A stretch of DNA of 64,000 nucleotides, taken from NCBI RefSeq assembly GCF_003063625.1, contig NZ_CP026605.1:62001-126000 (forward strand), in the 5' to 3' direction. The position numbers and the translations under genes are program-made. Positions 19,234 through 28,125 of this stretch are shown here, piece by piece. A model generated the notes under the pieces. That model saw nothing but the letters and a program-made list of their open reading frames with translations, ran no database searches and was not told where the DNA came from. The stretch comes from Saccharobesus litoralis. Its GTDB lineage: Bacteria; Pseudomonadota; Gammaproteobacteria; Enterobacterales; Alteromonadaceae. The first letter of the stretch is position 1, and every line of letters begins with the position of its first letter.

Positions 19234-20106
19234 TTACAGCTCCACTTTGGTTAAATCGAGCCATAGCTCTTTACGATGTAAAGGGGTTTCTTTTGGTAAA
19301 AATGGATTATCAATGTGAATAGCTCGGCGAGCTTTCAAATTGGCTTGGCTTAACGTACTTCTAATTTCAGGTGAGCCATAAAAGTACTCATCAAACTGAC
19401 CGTTTTTTAAAATAGTTTCAAATCCTAGCTCAATATCTTCTGCAAGTTCAGGAAATTGTTTAGAAACAAAAAAGTATGTCGGCAACGGATAAACAATCAC
19501 AAGATTCTGTTCAACAGTAAGAGGAAGATCGGAATACGAACCTAACTCAGTTAAGGCTTCGCTAGCCCCTCTAGGGAAAGCATCAAAGCGCTGCCCTTCC
19601 AGCATATAGTATAGGTTTTTCTTTTTATTCGAAGTCACCACATTTAAACCAGCAGACTGCAATATCTTAGTATCTTGCCAACGTCGACCTTGACCAAACT
19701 TAATGGTTTTAAGATCTTCCGCACTCTTGATCTGATCGAACTTGGCTTGTTGTCCTTCACGTATAAACAGCAGTCTATGACTCATTAAGCCTCGGTAAGT
19801 ATCGATACGAATAGGAATAAACTCTTGTTCTAATTTTTCAGATGTACCACCCCAAGTTAATGAAATAGCGCCTGTTTTCATCGAAGCTAATACTTTGGAT
19901 TTAGATAACTTAGTCGCAGTTGATTGTAGCTGGTATTTAGTTTGCGCATGTGACAAGGTTAACTCTAAAAGCCCTCGCATATAATTGCTTTGCGAAGCGG
20001 ATTTTTTATTTAATACCACAACCCCCTCTGCCGCTAGCCCTACAGAAACCTGAAAGTAAACAGCTACAACAATAACAACGAAAATTAACTTTGCGATTTT
20101 CAACAT
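19234..20106 (-). CDS. Stand-alone periplasmic solute-binding-like protein, paralogue 2
   Basis: 290 residues with an N-terminal signal peptide. It is clearly related to the protein at 9914-10783: YYMLEGQRFDAFPRG, LPLTVEQNLVIVYPLP, NGQFDEYFYG and LKARRAIHIDNPFLP align one for one. No permease is nearby. The promoter carries one TGCCACCGGTAGCA site 24 bp upstream of the start, so unlike paralogue 1 it belongs to the palindrome-marked pectin regulon. It is divergent from the RpiB-type isomerase, which carries another site. Function is unknown; it could deliver or sense a uronate-containing ligand. Confidence 0.75.
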   Translation of the reverse strand: MLKIAKLIFVVIVVAVYFQVSVGLAAEGVVVLNKKSASQSNYMRGLLELTLSHAQTKYQLQSTATKLSKSKVLASMKTGAISLTWGGTSEKLEQEFIPIRIDTYRGLMSHRLLFIREGQQAKFDQIKSAEDLKTIKFGQGRRWQDTKILQSAGLNVVTSNKKKNLYYMLEGQRFDAFPRGASEALTELGSYSDLPLTVEQNLVIVYPLPTYFFVSKQFPELAEDIELGFETILKNGQFDEYFYGSPEIRSTLSQANLKARRAIHIDNPFLPKETPLHRKELWLDLTKVEL

Positions 20107-20128
20107 ACCAAACCTCTCAATCGAACCA

Positions 20129-20144
20129 ATGCCACCGGTAGCAA
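20129..20144. promoter_or_regulatory. Pectin-regulon palindrome, site 1
   Basis: ATGCCACCGGTAGCAA, one base off the perfect ATGCTACCGGTAGCAT core. It is just upstream of the minus-strand binding-protein gene (start 20106). The CG-centred palindrome is of the kind bound by LacI-family repressors. Confidence 0.75.
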
Positions 20145-20328
20145 TTATAGATCAAATAGTAAGAAAAAAGTAACATAAATGTAAAAATAAATAGATTTAT
20201 TAAACAAGAATGGATTTAAAAATAGACAAGTTATTGATTTTAAAACCATTAATTTTTTAAAAAAAGAGACTTAACCCAGACTAAATTATACGCAAAATAA
20301 GCTTTACTCTAAACTCACTTGCACACAA

Positions 20329-20344
20329 ATGCTACCGGTGGCAT
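20329..20344. promoter_or_regulatory. Pectin-regulon palindrome, site 2
   Basis: ATGCTACCGGTGGCAT, centred 90 bp upstream of the RpiB-type isomerase start and facing it. With site 1 it frames a 320-bp AT-rich divergent promoter region. Confidence 0.75.
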
Positions 20345-20426
20345 TATTGTAAAAAGTAATGTTCATAAATATGTAACAAGTATAGATAAATAAAAAACGA
20401 CAAGAACTAAATTAACGAGAGCGAAA

Positions 20427-21062
20427 ATGAAAATAGCATTAATGAATGAATTCAGCCAAGCCGCTAAAAACCCAGTTGTATTAGAACAGTTACAAGCGGT
20501 GGCCGATGAACATAAACATAGTGTATTTAATGTCGGTATGAATAGCGATAACGATCATAGACTCACTTATATCCACTTAGGCATTATGGCCAGCTTACTA
20601 CTGAACTCAAAAGCCGTTGACTTTGTAGTAACCGGATGTGGCACAGGACAAGGCGCACTGATGTCATTAAATGCTTATCCTGGTGTCACTTGCGGTTATT
20701 GTATTGAACCTTCAGACGCTTTCCTGTTTGCGCAAATCAACAATGGTAATGCGTTATCTTTACCTTTTGCCAAAGGTTTTGGTTGGGGTGCGGAATTGAA
20801 TATGAGATATATATTTGAAAAAGCGTTTACCGGCGTAAAAGGCCAAGGGTATCCACCAGAGCGCAAAGACTCTCAAGTCGCCAATGCTGGAATTTTAAAT
20901 CAAATAAAAAGTGCTGTATCTAAAGACTACATGAATGCCTTGGCATGTATTGATAAAGAATTACTGCAAACGGCTGTAGCAGGTAAGCGTTTTCAGCAAT
21001 GCTTATTTGAACATGGTCAAGATCAAGAAATTGCCAGTTTAGTAAACGATTTAATCGCTTAA
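20427..21062 (+). CDS. RpiB/LacA family isomerase, candidate 5-keto-4-deoxyuronate isomerase
   Basis: 211 residues, cytosolic. The family signature is VTGCGTGQGALMSLN near residues 68-82, containing the catalytic Cys, followed by GVTCGYCIEP. RpiB/LacA/LacB proteins interconvert aldose and ketose phosphates. Some members (DhuI type) instead isomerise 4-deoxy-5-keto-uronate, the product of pectin and glycosaminoglycan lyase pathways. The shared palindrome with the pectate-lyase genes makes the second role likely here, and no KduI-type gene is seen in the window. The exact substrate is inference. SD-like GAGAGCG precedes the ATG. Confidence 0.85.
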   Translation: MKIALMNEFSQAAKNPVVLEQLQAVADEHKHSVFNVGMNSDNDHRLTYIHLGIMASLLLNSKAVDFVVTGCGTGQGALMSLNAYPGVTCGYCIEPSDAFLFAQINNGNALSLPFAKGFGWGAELNMRYIFEKAFTGVKGQGYPPERKDSQVANAGILNQIKSAVSKDYMNALACIDKELLQTAVAGKRFQQCLFEHGQDQEIASLVNDLIA

Positions 21063-21070
21063 CCAGCGGA

Positions 21071-21094
21071 GCTCTTTTCTATATTGAAAAGAGC
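21071..21094 (+). terminator. Hairpin after the RpiB-type isomerase
   Basis: GCTCTTTTC / GAAAAGAGC, a perfect 9-bp stem with a 6-nt loop, 8 bp after the stop codon. There is no long T-run after it. Confidence 0.55.
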
Positions 21095-21138
21095 GCGGTC
21101 TTGTTATGTAACTAGCCTGGTACCTTAACTCAAAAGTT

Positions 21139-21225
21139 TTGAACGGTTGAATTTATAACCATTTGCTAAATTATAGAGTCGATTTTACATCAAAAAACCC
21201 TGTGTTAGCTGAAGTAAATTCGGCC
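21139..21225. repeat. Dispersed repeat E3, copy 1
   Basis: An imperfect palindrome of the form GGTTGAATTTATAACCA...AGTCGATTTTACATC...AAATTCGGCCC. Similar copies lie at about 22434-22510, 40975-41085 (inverted) and 58059-58158. The RNA would fold into a long hairpin. No coding potential. Confidence 0.55.
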
Positions 21226-21257
21226 CAACAACATATCAGAACTTTTGTGTCGGAGTA

Positions 21258-21485
21258 CTAATACCTTTTCTATTTAATTTTGATTAGTTGAAACAAGGCT
21301 AGCTATGTTTTGTAGGTTCGACGCTCGCTTCAAGCACCTACTTTTGGAGCCTCGACAATAGCTGCATATATTAAGCAATGTGGCAGCTGGAAACCAAACC
21401 TGTAGCAGCTCAGCAGCTATTGTCGAAATAAATTTCGACCTACAAGGGATTCAACTGATCATTTCTTTTTTGAAAAAAGTATCAG
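21258..21485. repeat. Element E2, copy (228 bp)
   Basis: Left end CTAATACCTTTTCTATTTAA, right end (other strand) CTGATACTTTTTTCAAAAAA. Inner arms are GATTAGTTGAA and GATCAGTTGAA. The interior carries the nested palindrome GCTATTGTCGAAATAAATTT. It fills most of the gap before the GntR gene. Confidence 0.7.
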
Positions 21486-21541
21486 TTTATCAACCCATTA
21501 AGTCTAACGATAAACATTAGAATTTAATCAATTTGAATATT

Positions 21542-22252
21542 ATGAATTTATCAGTGTTTGCAAAAATTCAAAAGAGCCCTACCCTCGCCCATGAATTAAC
21601 TGAGCAGTTAAGACAAAGTATCAAAATAGGCGAATTTAAATGCGGTGACAAACTGCCAGCCATTCAAGAAATTGAAAAGCAAACTGGTGTGAGTCGTACC
21701 GTCGTGCGAGAAGCTGTTGCCCAACTTCATGCAGAAGGTTTAGTCACAAGTAAACAAGGCAGGGGCATTTTTGTCATTGAAAATAACACTGCAGCTAAAT
21801 TAGAAATAGGTCAATTTGAGTTTTTTAATAAATCTAATGTTATTTCCATATTAGAACTACGCAAAACAGTAGAGATTGAAAGTTGCGCTTTGGCAGCAAT
21901 CCATCACTCAGCAGCTCAATTAAACAACATTAAAGAGGCATTAAAACGCTTAGAAGATAAGTTAGCAACACAAGGCAACACTACATACGAAGACATCAAT
22001 TTACATAATGCAATAGCAGCAGCAACTGGTAATCAATTCATTCAACGCTTTGTTGAGTTTGCAGGCACTTGCCACTTAAATGCAGAAAAAGCATTGTTTA
22101 ACCACAATGACGACACCCCGTTAGAAAACACCTTGATTAAAATGATTAATCAAGAGCACAGACAAATAGTAAATGCGATCCAGAAACAAGATCCTGATCT
22201 TGCTAAAGAATCTATGCGTCAACATTTAGAAAACAGTATTAATCGCTTGTAG
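21542..22252 (+). CDS. FadR-subfamily GntR transcriptional regulator
   Basis: 236 residues from the ATG at 21542; an in-frame TTG nine bases upstream is less likely, and no good SD is seen for either. The winged-helix domain (residues about 10-80) reads GDKLPAIQEIEKQTGVSRTVVREAVAQLHAEGLV. The all-alpha FCD ligand domain covers about 95-230. FadR-type regulators of uronate metabolism (ExuR/UxuR group) are common in this setting. It lies next to the RpiB-type isomerase. Whether it or an unseen LacI protein binds the TGCTACCGGTAGCA sites is open; the CG-centred symmetry fits LacI better. Confidence 0.9.
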   Translation: MNLSVFAKIQKSPTLAHELTEQLRQSIKIGEFKCGDKLPAIQEIEKQTGVSRTVVREAVAQLHAEGLVTSKQGRGIFVIENNTAAKLEIGQFEFFNKSNVISILELRKTVEIESCALAAIHHSAAQLNNIKEALKRLEDKLATQGNTTYEDINLHNAIAAATGNQFIQRFVEFAGTCHLNAEKALFNHNDDTPLENTLIKMINQEHRQIVNAIQKQDPDLAKESMRQHLENSINRL

Positions 22253-22433
22253 GCAAATATTATAGTTTTACTTTAACTAAGTGATTTAATTTGAAAAAAT
22301 TGAAAAAATTGAAAGAAATGACAATCTAAAGCCAAAGCTAATGCCCTGCATTATTAACAAAAAAGAAAAGGGCATTCTAATTAATTACATCTAATAGACT
22401 TTATTCCCAAAAAGGCTCTCCCCTTCTCTAGCC

Positions 22434-22510
22434 ATTAGTTAAATTGCAGGGTCGATTTTACATCGAAAAACCTTGTATTAGCCGAAATAAATTTGGCCCT
22501 ACAATGCAAC
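22434..22510. repeat. Dispersed repeat E3, copy 2
   Basis: GCAGGGTCGATTTTACATCG ... GCCGAAATAAATTTGGCCC, near-palindromic and closely similar to copies at 21.2 and 58.1 kb. Confidence 0.55.
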
Positions 22511-22590
22511 AGGTTTTTAATCTCGCACGCTTTTCTACTTAGATTGCAAATAAAAACGAGAGCAACATGTCATAACTTTTGTGTCAGAGT

Positions 22591-22809
22591 ATTAGTACTG
22601 TTTCAATAAAGAAATGATCAGTTGAATCCCTTGTAGGTTGGCCTTTGCCTAAATGGATTTTGGTACTTGGGATTTGTCTGGAACAAAAATCCCGCAGGCC
22701 AATATTTAAACCGTTGTAACTCGCGTACCCATCAGCCTAAAGACCGACCCAATGTCGTTAACTTAAGCCAACGTAGAAACTAATCAAAATTAAATTGAAA
22801 CAGCACTAA
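22591..22809. repeat. Element E2, copy (219 bp)
   Basis: Ends ATTAGTACTGTTTCAATAAA and, on the other strand, GTTAGTGCTGTTTCAATTTA. The inner arms GATCAGTTGAA and ACTAATC are conserved. The interior differs from other E2 copies, so the ends are conserved better than the contents. Confidence 0.65.
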
Positions 22810-23090
22810 CTCATCCATTTTTCATTCTGACTCGATTGACAACCACTTAGTAACTCAAACAGCAAGCCGCTAACCAACAACAAGTCGCAACATAAAAAGG
22901 CTGTTGGCAAGACATGGCTTCAGAGCAGCTAATATTGGTAGTCTTGCCCATTTGGACAGTAAGGTTTGCAGGCTCTACAGGCATAAATGCTCATCTACAA
23001 AATTTGTACATACCATAGTGTTATTAATTCACCTCTCCCTTGTCTCTATCAAAGGTAAATTAGCGCTAGATATCGAAAAAATAAATTTAC

Positions 23091-23372
23091 GATTTCACTG
23101 TGAAATCACACAGACATACCAACACAAACTAAAGTACATCAACGATTTCACTGTGAAATCACACTGATATACCAACAAAAACTAATGTACTTCGACGATT
23201 TCACTGTGAAATCACACTGATATACCAACAAAAACTAATGTACTTCGACGATATCACTGTGAAATCACACTGATATTCCAACAAAAACTAATGTACATCG
23301 ACGATTTCACTGTGAAATCACACTGACAGGCCAACACAAGCTAAAGTACATCAACGATTTCACTGTGAAATT
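23091..23372. repeat. Centromere/operator array: six ParB-like palindromes at an exact 53-bp period
   Basis: GATTTCACTGTGAAATC starts at 23091, 23144, 23197, 23250, 23303 and 23356, every interval being 53 bp. The fourth copy has one change (GATATCAC) and the last ends in T. Linkers are also alike (ACACTGATATACCAACA). Each palindrome is two facing ATTTCAC heptamers; P1-type ParB recognises heptamer A-boxes of this sequence. The array ends 150 bp before parA. A 53-bp period is close to five helical turns, so all sites face one side. It is a candidate parS and/or parA operator. Confidence 0.88.
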
Positions 23373-23522
23373 AAATCTGCATATAGCTAATGCTACAAGA
23401 AAAACTAAAAAAGATAACATTCCTTAATAACTTCCTCTTGAACATATTGCCTTCAACTAACCAACATGACAAAATAACGTCATAGTTACGCTTTTTTATC
23501 ACAATTACGGAATTAAGGCTTC

Positions 23523-24722
23523 ATGACGAATAACTTAGCACAGTCCAAAAGGGTATCCAGTAGAGCACATAAGATGCTTGAAGATCTCACACAAATCATA
23601 TCTCAACAAAAAGATGAAGTCGGGATTGGCCAATATACTAAGCGCTATTCCAAAACTAACTTGCATTCAATGCCTAGTTTGTCTAAAGCGATTGTTGAAA
23701 AAACCGTTAGCGACATGGAAAAAGAGGGTTATGTATTTGAAAGAAAAGGCGATTCAAATTTTTACTCAATAACATCTGATGACGTTATAAAAATTTATGA
23801 AAAAAGAGGCGAAAAAAAATACCGCGACAAATACCAAGACCCTTACGTTATTATGATAAGTAACCTAAAAGGTGGGGTTAGTAAAACCGTTTCCACGGTA
23901 ACGCTTGCGCATGCATTACGCACTCATGACCATTTACTTAAAGAAGATTTAAGAATTTTAGTCATTGATTTAGATCCTCAATCGTCTGCCACTATGTTTT
24001 TACGTTCAGACAACGCAATTGGCTCAGTCGATAACACGGCAACACAAGCCATGCTGCAGAATATTGATGAAGAAGAGTTGATTAATGACTATATCATTTC
24101 TTCTAATATTAAAAATGTTGACCTTTTACCTTCTAGTATTGATGACGCATTTATTGCTTCTGATTGGGGCATGATTTGTGAAGAGCACTTGCCAAATACT
24201 CACCCTTCAAAAGTATTATCAGAAAACCTTATCAGTAAATTAAAAGGGCACTATGATTTTATTTTTGTCGATAGTGGCCCGCATTTAGACGCACTACTTG
24301 AAAACAGTATAGTGGCAGCGGATTTACTTATGACCCCCATCCCTCCAGCAACCGTTGATTTACATAGTACGTTAAAGTACTTAAATCGCTTACCCGATTT
24401 AGCCCAATCTTTAGCCGAACGTGGTTCTAGTGTTAAGTTTTCAAGAAATGTTGGGTTTATGACAAAAATCCAATCAAAAACCGATCATGAACAAAGTAAA
24501 TCGATTGCTAAAGAAATCTTTGGCAGTGAGTTATTAGATGCAGATTTACCAAGAATTGATGCATTTGAACGATGTGGTGAGTCGTTTGATACTGTTATTT
24601 CTGCTACAGGCATGGTTTATCAGGGCAGTGAAAAAACATTACAAAAAGCCAAAGAAAGTGCTTACCGATTTGCACTTTCCGTATTTAATAAAATACAAAA
24701 CATTCGAGACGGAGTGTATTAA
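23523..24722 (+). CDS. parA: ParA, type Ia partition ATPase
   Basis: 399 residues, the length of P1/F-type ParA. An N-terminal DNA-binding extension (about 1-110) precedes the deviant Walker A box KGGVSKTVSTVTLAHALR near residues 117-134. LVIDLDPQSSATMFL follows (A' motif), then FIFVDSGPHLD (Walker B). The long extension means this ParA should also act as a repressor at sites upstream of its own gene, where the 53-bp palindrome array lies. parB follows after 2 bp. It would move plasmid copies apart through an ATP-dependent gradient on the nucleoid. Confidence 0.95.
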   Translation: MTNNLAQSKRVSSRAHKMLEDLTQIISQQKDEVGIGQYTKRYSKTNLHSMPSLSKAIVEKTVSDMEKEGYVFERKGDSNFYSITSDDVIKIYEKRGEKKYRDKYQDPYVIMISNLKGGVSKTVSTVTLAHALRTHDHLLKEDLRILVIDLDPQSSATMFLRSDNAIGSVDNTATQAMLQNIDEEELINDYIISSNIKNVDLLPSSIDDAFIASDWGMICEEHLPNTHPSKVLSENLISKLKGHYDFIFVDSGPHLDALLENSIVAADLLMTPIPPATVDLHSTLKYLNRLPDLAQSLAERGSSVKFSRNVGFMTKIQSKTDHEQSKSIAKEIFGSELLDADLPRIDAFERCGESFDTVISATGMVYQGSEKTLQKAKESAYRFALSVFNKIQNIRDGVY

Positions 24723-24724
24723 AA

Positions 24725-25660
24725 GTGAGTAAAGTAAAAAAGATTGTCGGCCGCAGAAATATAACGTCAACGACAACTACGCTATCTAATGATATTAAAA
24801 CGATCCAACTCGCTTCTGGTACAGAGATAGATTTGACGGCTTATACCGTGCCACACGCATCAATTGAAAGCGAAACCTTTGTCAACGAAACCATTAACGG
24901 TCGTTTTCAAGATAATCTGAGTGCTGAAAATTTAAAAGACATAACTGAAACCATAAAAACGAATCAATACTATCCCGTTATCGCGAGAAAAATTGGTGAC
25001 AGATTCGATATATTAGATGGTTCAAGAAGAAGACAAAGTGCCATTCTCACTGGTGTCAATCTTGAAATGTTGTATACCGAAAACGACATTTCAGAAGAAG
25101 ATGCCATGATGCTGTCAGAGCAATTACAAACAGCAAAGGAGCTGAGTATTGCAGAGCAGGGCGCTAAATACTTAAGAATGATGGAACGATTAAATATTGA
25201 CGGCAAACGCCTAGCACAGAAAATTGGCGTTAGCGCAGCTAAGATATCAAGGTGCACAAGAGCAGCCTCAGTAAGCCGACCTCTTTTAAGTATTTTTCCT
25301 GATATCAACGAACTATCTGTACGCGACTACGTTGAACTGGCTAAGGTTAATGAACTTTTAGTTAAAAGCGGAGATCCAATAGAAGAGTTTTGCGCCACCT
25401 ATAAACAACAGACACAAGAGCAAGATCTAACAGATACCAAAAGTATTCTTAAAACGCTCAGCGACTCATTCAAATCTGCAAAAGCACCAAGCGCTAAATT
25501 AGCGTCTCCTATCTTCGAATTTAAACAAAAAGGCTTGGCTGCAAATAAAATTGAAAAGGGTAATAAACTATCGTTTGAATTTAATAAATTACCCAATGAA
25601 ACAAAAGAAAAGATAGAAGCGGCAATATTATCTGTACTGCAAGAGCAACATAGTGACTAA
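24725..25660 (+). CDS. parB: ParB, centromere-binding partition protein
   Basis: 311 residues, starting at GTG 2 bp after the parA stop, with GGAG 13 bp upstream. The ParB nuclease-like N domain includes ILDGSRRRQSAILTG near residues 97-111. The helix-turn-helix core is RLAQKIGVSAAKISRCTRAASVS. Size and organisation match P1 ParB (about 330 residues) rather than chromosomal ParB. The predicted binding sites are the GATTTCACNGTGAAATC palindromes upstream of parA and two single copies at 29839 and 41111. Confidence 0.93.
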   Translation: MSKVKKIVGRRNITSTTTTLSNDIKTIQLASGTEIDLTAYTVPHASIESETFVNETINGRFQDNLSAENLKDITETIKTNQYYPVIARKIGDRFDILDGSRRRQSAILTGVNLEMLYTENDISEEDAMMLSEQLQTAKELSIAEQGAKYLRMMERLNIDGKRLAQKIGVSAAKISRCTRAASVSRPLLSIFPDINELSVRDYVELAKVNELLVKSGDPIEEFCATYKQQTQEQDLTDTKSILKTLSDSFKSAKAPSAKLASPIFEFKQKGLAANKIEKGNKLSFEFNKLPNETKEKIEAAILSVLQEQHSD

Positions 25661-25700
25661 TCACTAAAACGTCCACAATTGTTGTCTCCACTCCCGACTC

Positions 25701-25725
25701 AAGGCACTAAACAGTGCCTTTTTTT
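25701..25725 (+). terminator. Rho-independent terminator after parAB
   Basis: AAGGCACT / AGTGCCTT stem, loop AAAC, followed by TTTTT. It lies 41 bp after the parB stop codon. Confidence 0.92.
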
Positions 25726-25904
25726 GTACCTCAATACACAGAATATGGATTAACTGCTATTGAAAGCCAATCATTTTTTATAGCCACTCGCTTTAAACCC
25801 AGTATCGACAAGCCTTCAGCAAAAATTTGTACCTCACCACAATAAAACTGGATCACCCATCAAACTAATAGCCAACAAACGTTTTAAAACATGGTTGGGG
25901 CAGT

Positions 25905-26750
25905 TAAATTAGTACTGGACGACATTGAGTCAGCTCTAAAGCTTAGAATAAGGTGGTTAGATTCGTACCGGACAACAATAACATTGGATCCTTTGTACTG
26001 GTCAACATAAAAGTAGCGCTAAAGCTGAGGGTAGGGCGGCTAAATTTGTACCAGACAACAATAACATTGGATCAACTGTACTGGACAACATTAAATTAGC
26101 GCTAAAGCTAAGAGTAGGTGCAGTAAAATTTGTACCGGACAACAATAAGGCTGGATCTTTTGTACTGGACGACATTAAATTAGTGCTAAAGCTGAGAGTA
26201 GGACGGATAAATTTGTACCGGACAACAATAACATTGGATCAACTGTACTGGACAACATTAAAGTAGCGCTAAAGCTGAGTGCAGGGAAGTAAATTTGTAC
26301 CGGACAACAATAAGATTGTATCAACTGTACTGGACAACATTAAATTAGCGCTAAAGCTGAGGGTAGGGCAGTTTAATTTGTACCGGACAACAATAAGATT
26401 GGATCCATTGTACTGGACAACATTAAAGTAGCGCTAAAGCTGAGTGCAGAGAAGTTTAATTTGTACCGGACAACAATAACATTGGACCCATTGTACTGGA
26501 CAACATTAAAGTAGCGCTAAAGCTGAGTGCAGGGAAGTAAATTTGTACTGGACAACAATAAGATTGGATCCATTGTACTGGACAACATTAAAGTAGTGCT
26601 AAAGCTAAGAGTTGTGCAGTTAAATTTGAACCGAACAACAATAACATTGGATCCATTGTACTGGACGACACAAAAACAGTGTTTAAAACAGGGAGTAGAG
26701 CAGTTAAATTTGTCCCAGACAAAGAATAAGCCGTACTGAACAACATAAAT
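25905..26750 (+). repeat. Distal Rep-box array: about ten 83-bp units with 21 boxes
   Basis: The box GTAC(C/T)GGACAACA recurs 21 times in one orientation, at 25912, 25965, 25995, 26048, 26078, 26132, 26162, 26215 and so on to 26733. Intervals alternate 53 (52-54) and 30 bp, giving an 83-bp unit. Boxes of the C form are followed by ATAA and those of the T form by TTAAA. The 53-bp linker carries a conserved TAGCGCTAAAGCTGAG. The same box forms the iterons directly in front of rep. It is most likely a Rep-binding regulatory or incompatibility locus. Confidence 0.88.
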
Positions 26751-26759
26751 CAGCTACTA

Positions 26760-27081
26760 AAGCGCAGAACAGCACGCGATAGCTGTGCCTTTACAGGGAA
26801 GTCGGTACTTTTTTAAACTCTTGGTACACTCGCCAATCTAATTTTTACATCGACTTCAGGTAAGATTAAGCTCTTTAATGTTTTTGTAGAAGAATGATTG
26901 TGTTGAAGTCAGAAACGCCCTGTAAACACAATTGTAGAGCGCACGGAACAATATCAGGCATATATAGCCTATATCCATCCATGGCTAATGTGTTATCTAC
27001 AGCTTCAAATAAGCCACTCACCACTAAACTAACAAGCTTGCTTAAGACTAAGGAGGCTAGAACCTGCAGTAATTATCGAAA
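26760..27081. other. Gene-poor stretch between the Rep-box array and element E2
   Basis: No convincing reading frame is seen. A TTATCTACA at 26993-27001 is one base off a DnaA box. Nothing else stands out. Confidence 0.4.
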
Positions 27082-27665
27082 CTGGTACTTTTTCCATTTA
27101 ATTTTGATTAGTTGAAACACGGCTAGCTATTTTTGTAGGTTCGACGCTCGCTTCAGGCGCCTACTCTTGATGCCTGCATGGATAGAAGGTCTGTCTCATC
27201 TACACAAATATTAATTATCTCAAGCTAACCAAAAGGCAAAGAAAAATGCGGATTGGTAGTTAGTATTTTGTGGTTTAAAAAGTACCGTCTTTCCTGCGAA
27301 AGCAAAGCTACCGCGTCCTGCTATCGCCCTCGCTTAAAGCGCCTACTTTTGGTACCTGCATCCATGCAGGCAGGAACCCAGTGACTTTTGCTTAAACCAG
27401 ACTATGTTTATCCAACAAAAATCGTTGGTTCCCCGCATGCGCGAGGATGACGAGGGTGTTTTCCTAAGCCTGGGTGATAAAATTTCAACCTTTTAACGTA
27501 AAAGAGCGCTTCTGAAACTTGTGATCAAGAGGCATGGATAGCAGGTACTTGGTATTTGTCTGGAACAAAATTCTGCGCGTCGTATTTTAAGGCTTTGCTT
27601 TGACGAAGCAGCAACTCGACCTAAACGAGATCCAACTACTCACTTTCTTTATAGAACAGTACTAG
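27082..27665. repeat. Long E2 element (584 bp) with nested repeats
   Basis: It begins CTGGTACTTTTTCCATTTAA and ends AGAACAGTACTAG. The inner arm GATTAGTTGAAACACGGCTAG matches the other E2 copies. Inside are E4-type sequence at about 27430-27510 (CGAGGATGACGAGGGTGTTT, AACGTAAAAGAGC) and the AGGT/ACCT fragments seen near other elements. It looks like an E2 into which other repeats were inserted. No gene is seen. Confidence 0.6.
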
Positions 27666-27787
27666 CAAAATAAACGCAAAAACAAATTAAGTAAGCAATA
27701 CTTTAAATTAACGCTTAAAATGCGAAAATATTTCAAATTGAATACCAAAACACCCTGTGTGTATCCTGTGCATATCCTGTTATTTTA

Positions 27788-27912
27788 ATTGTACTGGACA
27801 ACATTAAGATTCGGGATGGACGACAATAAAGCCTGTACTGGACAACCCATGTGGTGTATTGGACAACCTTAAAGCTGTACTGGACGACGAACAACTTGTA
27901 CTGGACAACTTC
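27788..27912 (+). repeat. Origin iterons: six boxes at 21-22-bp spacing
   Basis: GTACTGGACAAC or close variants start at 27791, 27813 (degenerate, GGGATGGACGAC), 27835, 27856, 27877 and 27898. The spacing of two helical turns is the classical iteron arrangement. The array ends about 215 bp before the rep start. An AT-rich stretch (27915-28034) follows and is the natural candidate for the unwinding element. TATCCTGT occurs twice just to the left (27762-27779). Confidence 0.92.
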
Positions 27913-28034
27913 AAACACGATGTAAGATACTGAAATATAACGTTTTTTACGAACTAAAATTACCTAAAACTATTAAAATTTATTCAAATTAAATAACAAA
28001 AATATTAATTATAAAAATAGGTAAATTTACTAAT

Positions 28035-28057
28035 TGGACAAAACCAATTGTTGTCCA
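28035..28057. promoter_or_regulatory. Inverted Rep half-boxes in the rep promoter
   Basis: TGGACAA (28035-28041) faces TTGTCCA (28051-28057). This is the iteron core as an inverted repeat, 70 bp before the rep start. Iteron initiators commonly repress their own gene as dimers at such inverted half-sites, while monomers bind the direct repeats. Confidence 0.75.
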
Positions 28058-28125
28058 TAATTTATGTTGATCTATTATCAGATACATATAATAATCAACT
28101 ATCTTCTTTTGTCATTTTCTAATTT

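Noticed and set aside
26527-26739. 70-codon frame within the distal Rep-box array
   Set aside because: Its sequence is only a translation of the 83-bp repeat; no SD, no protein signature.
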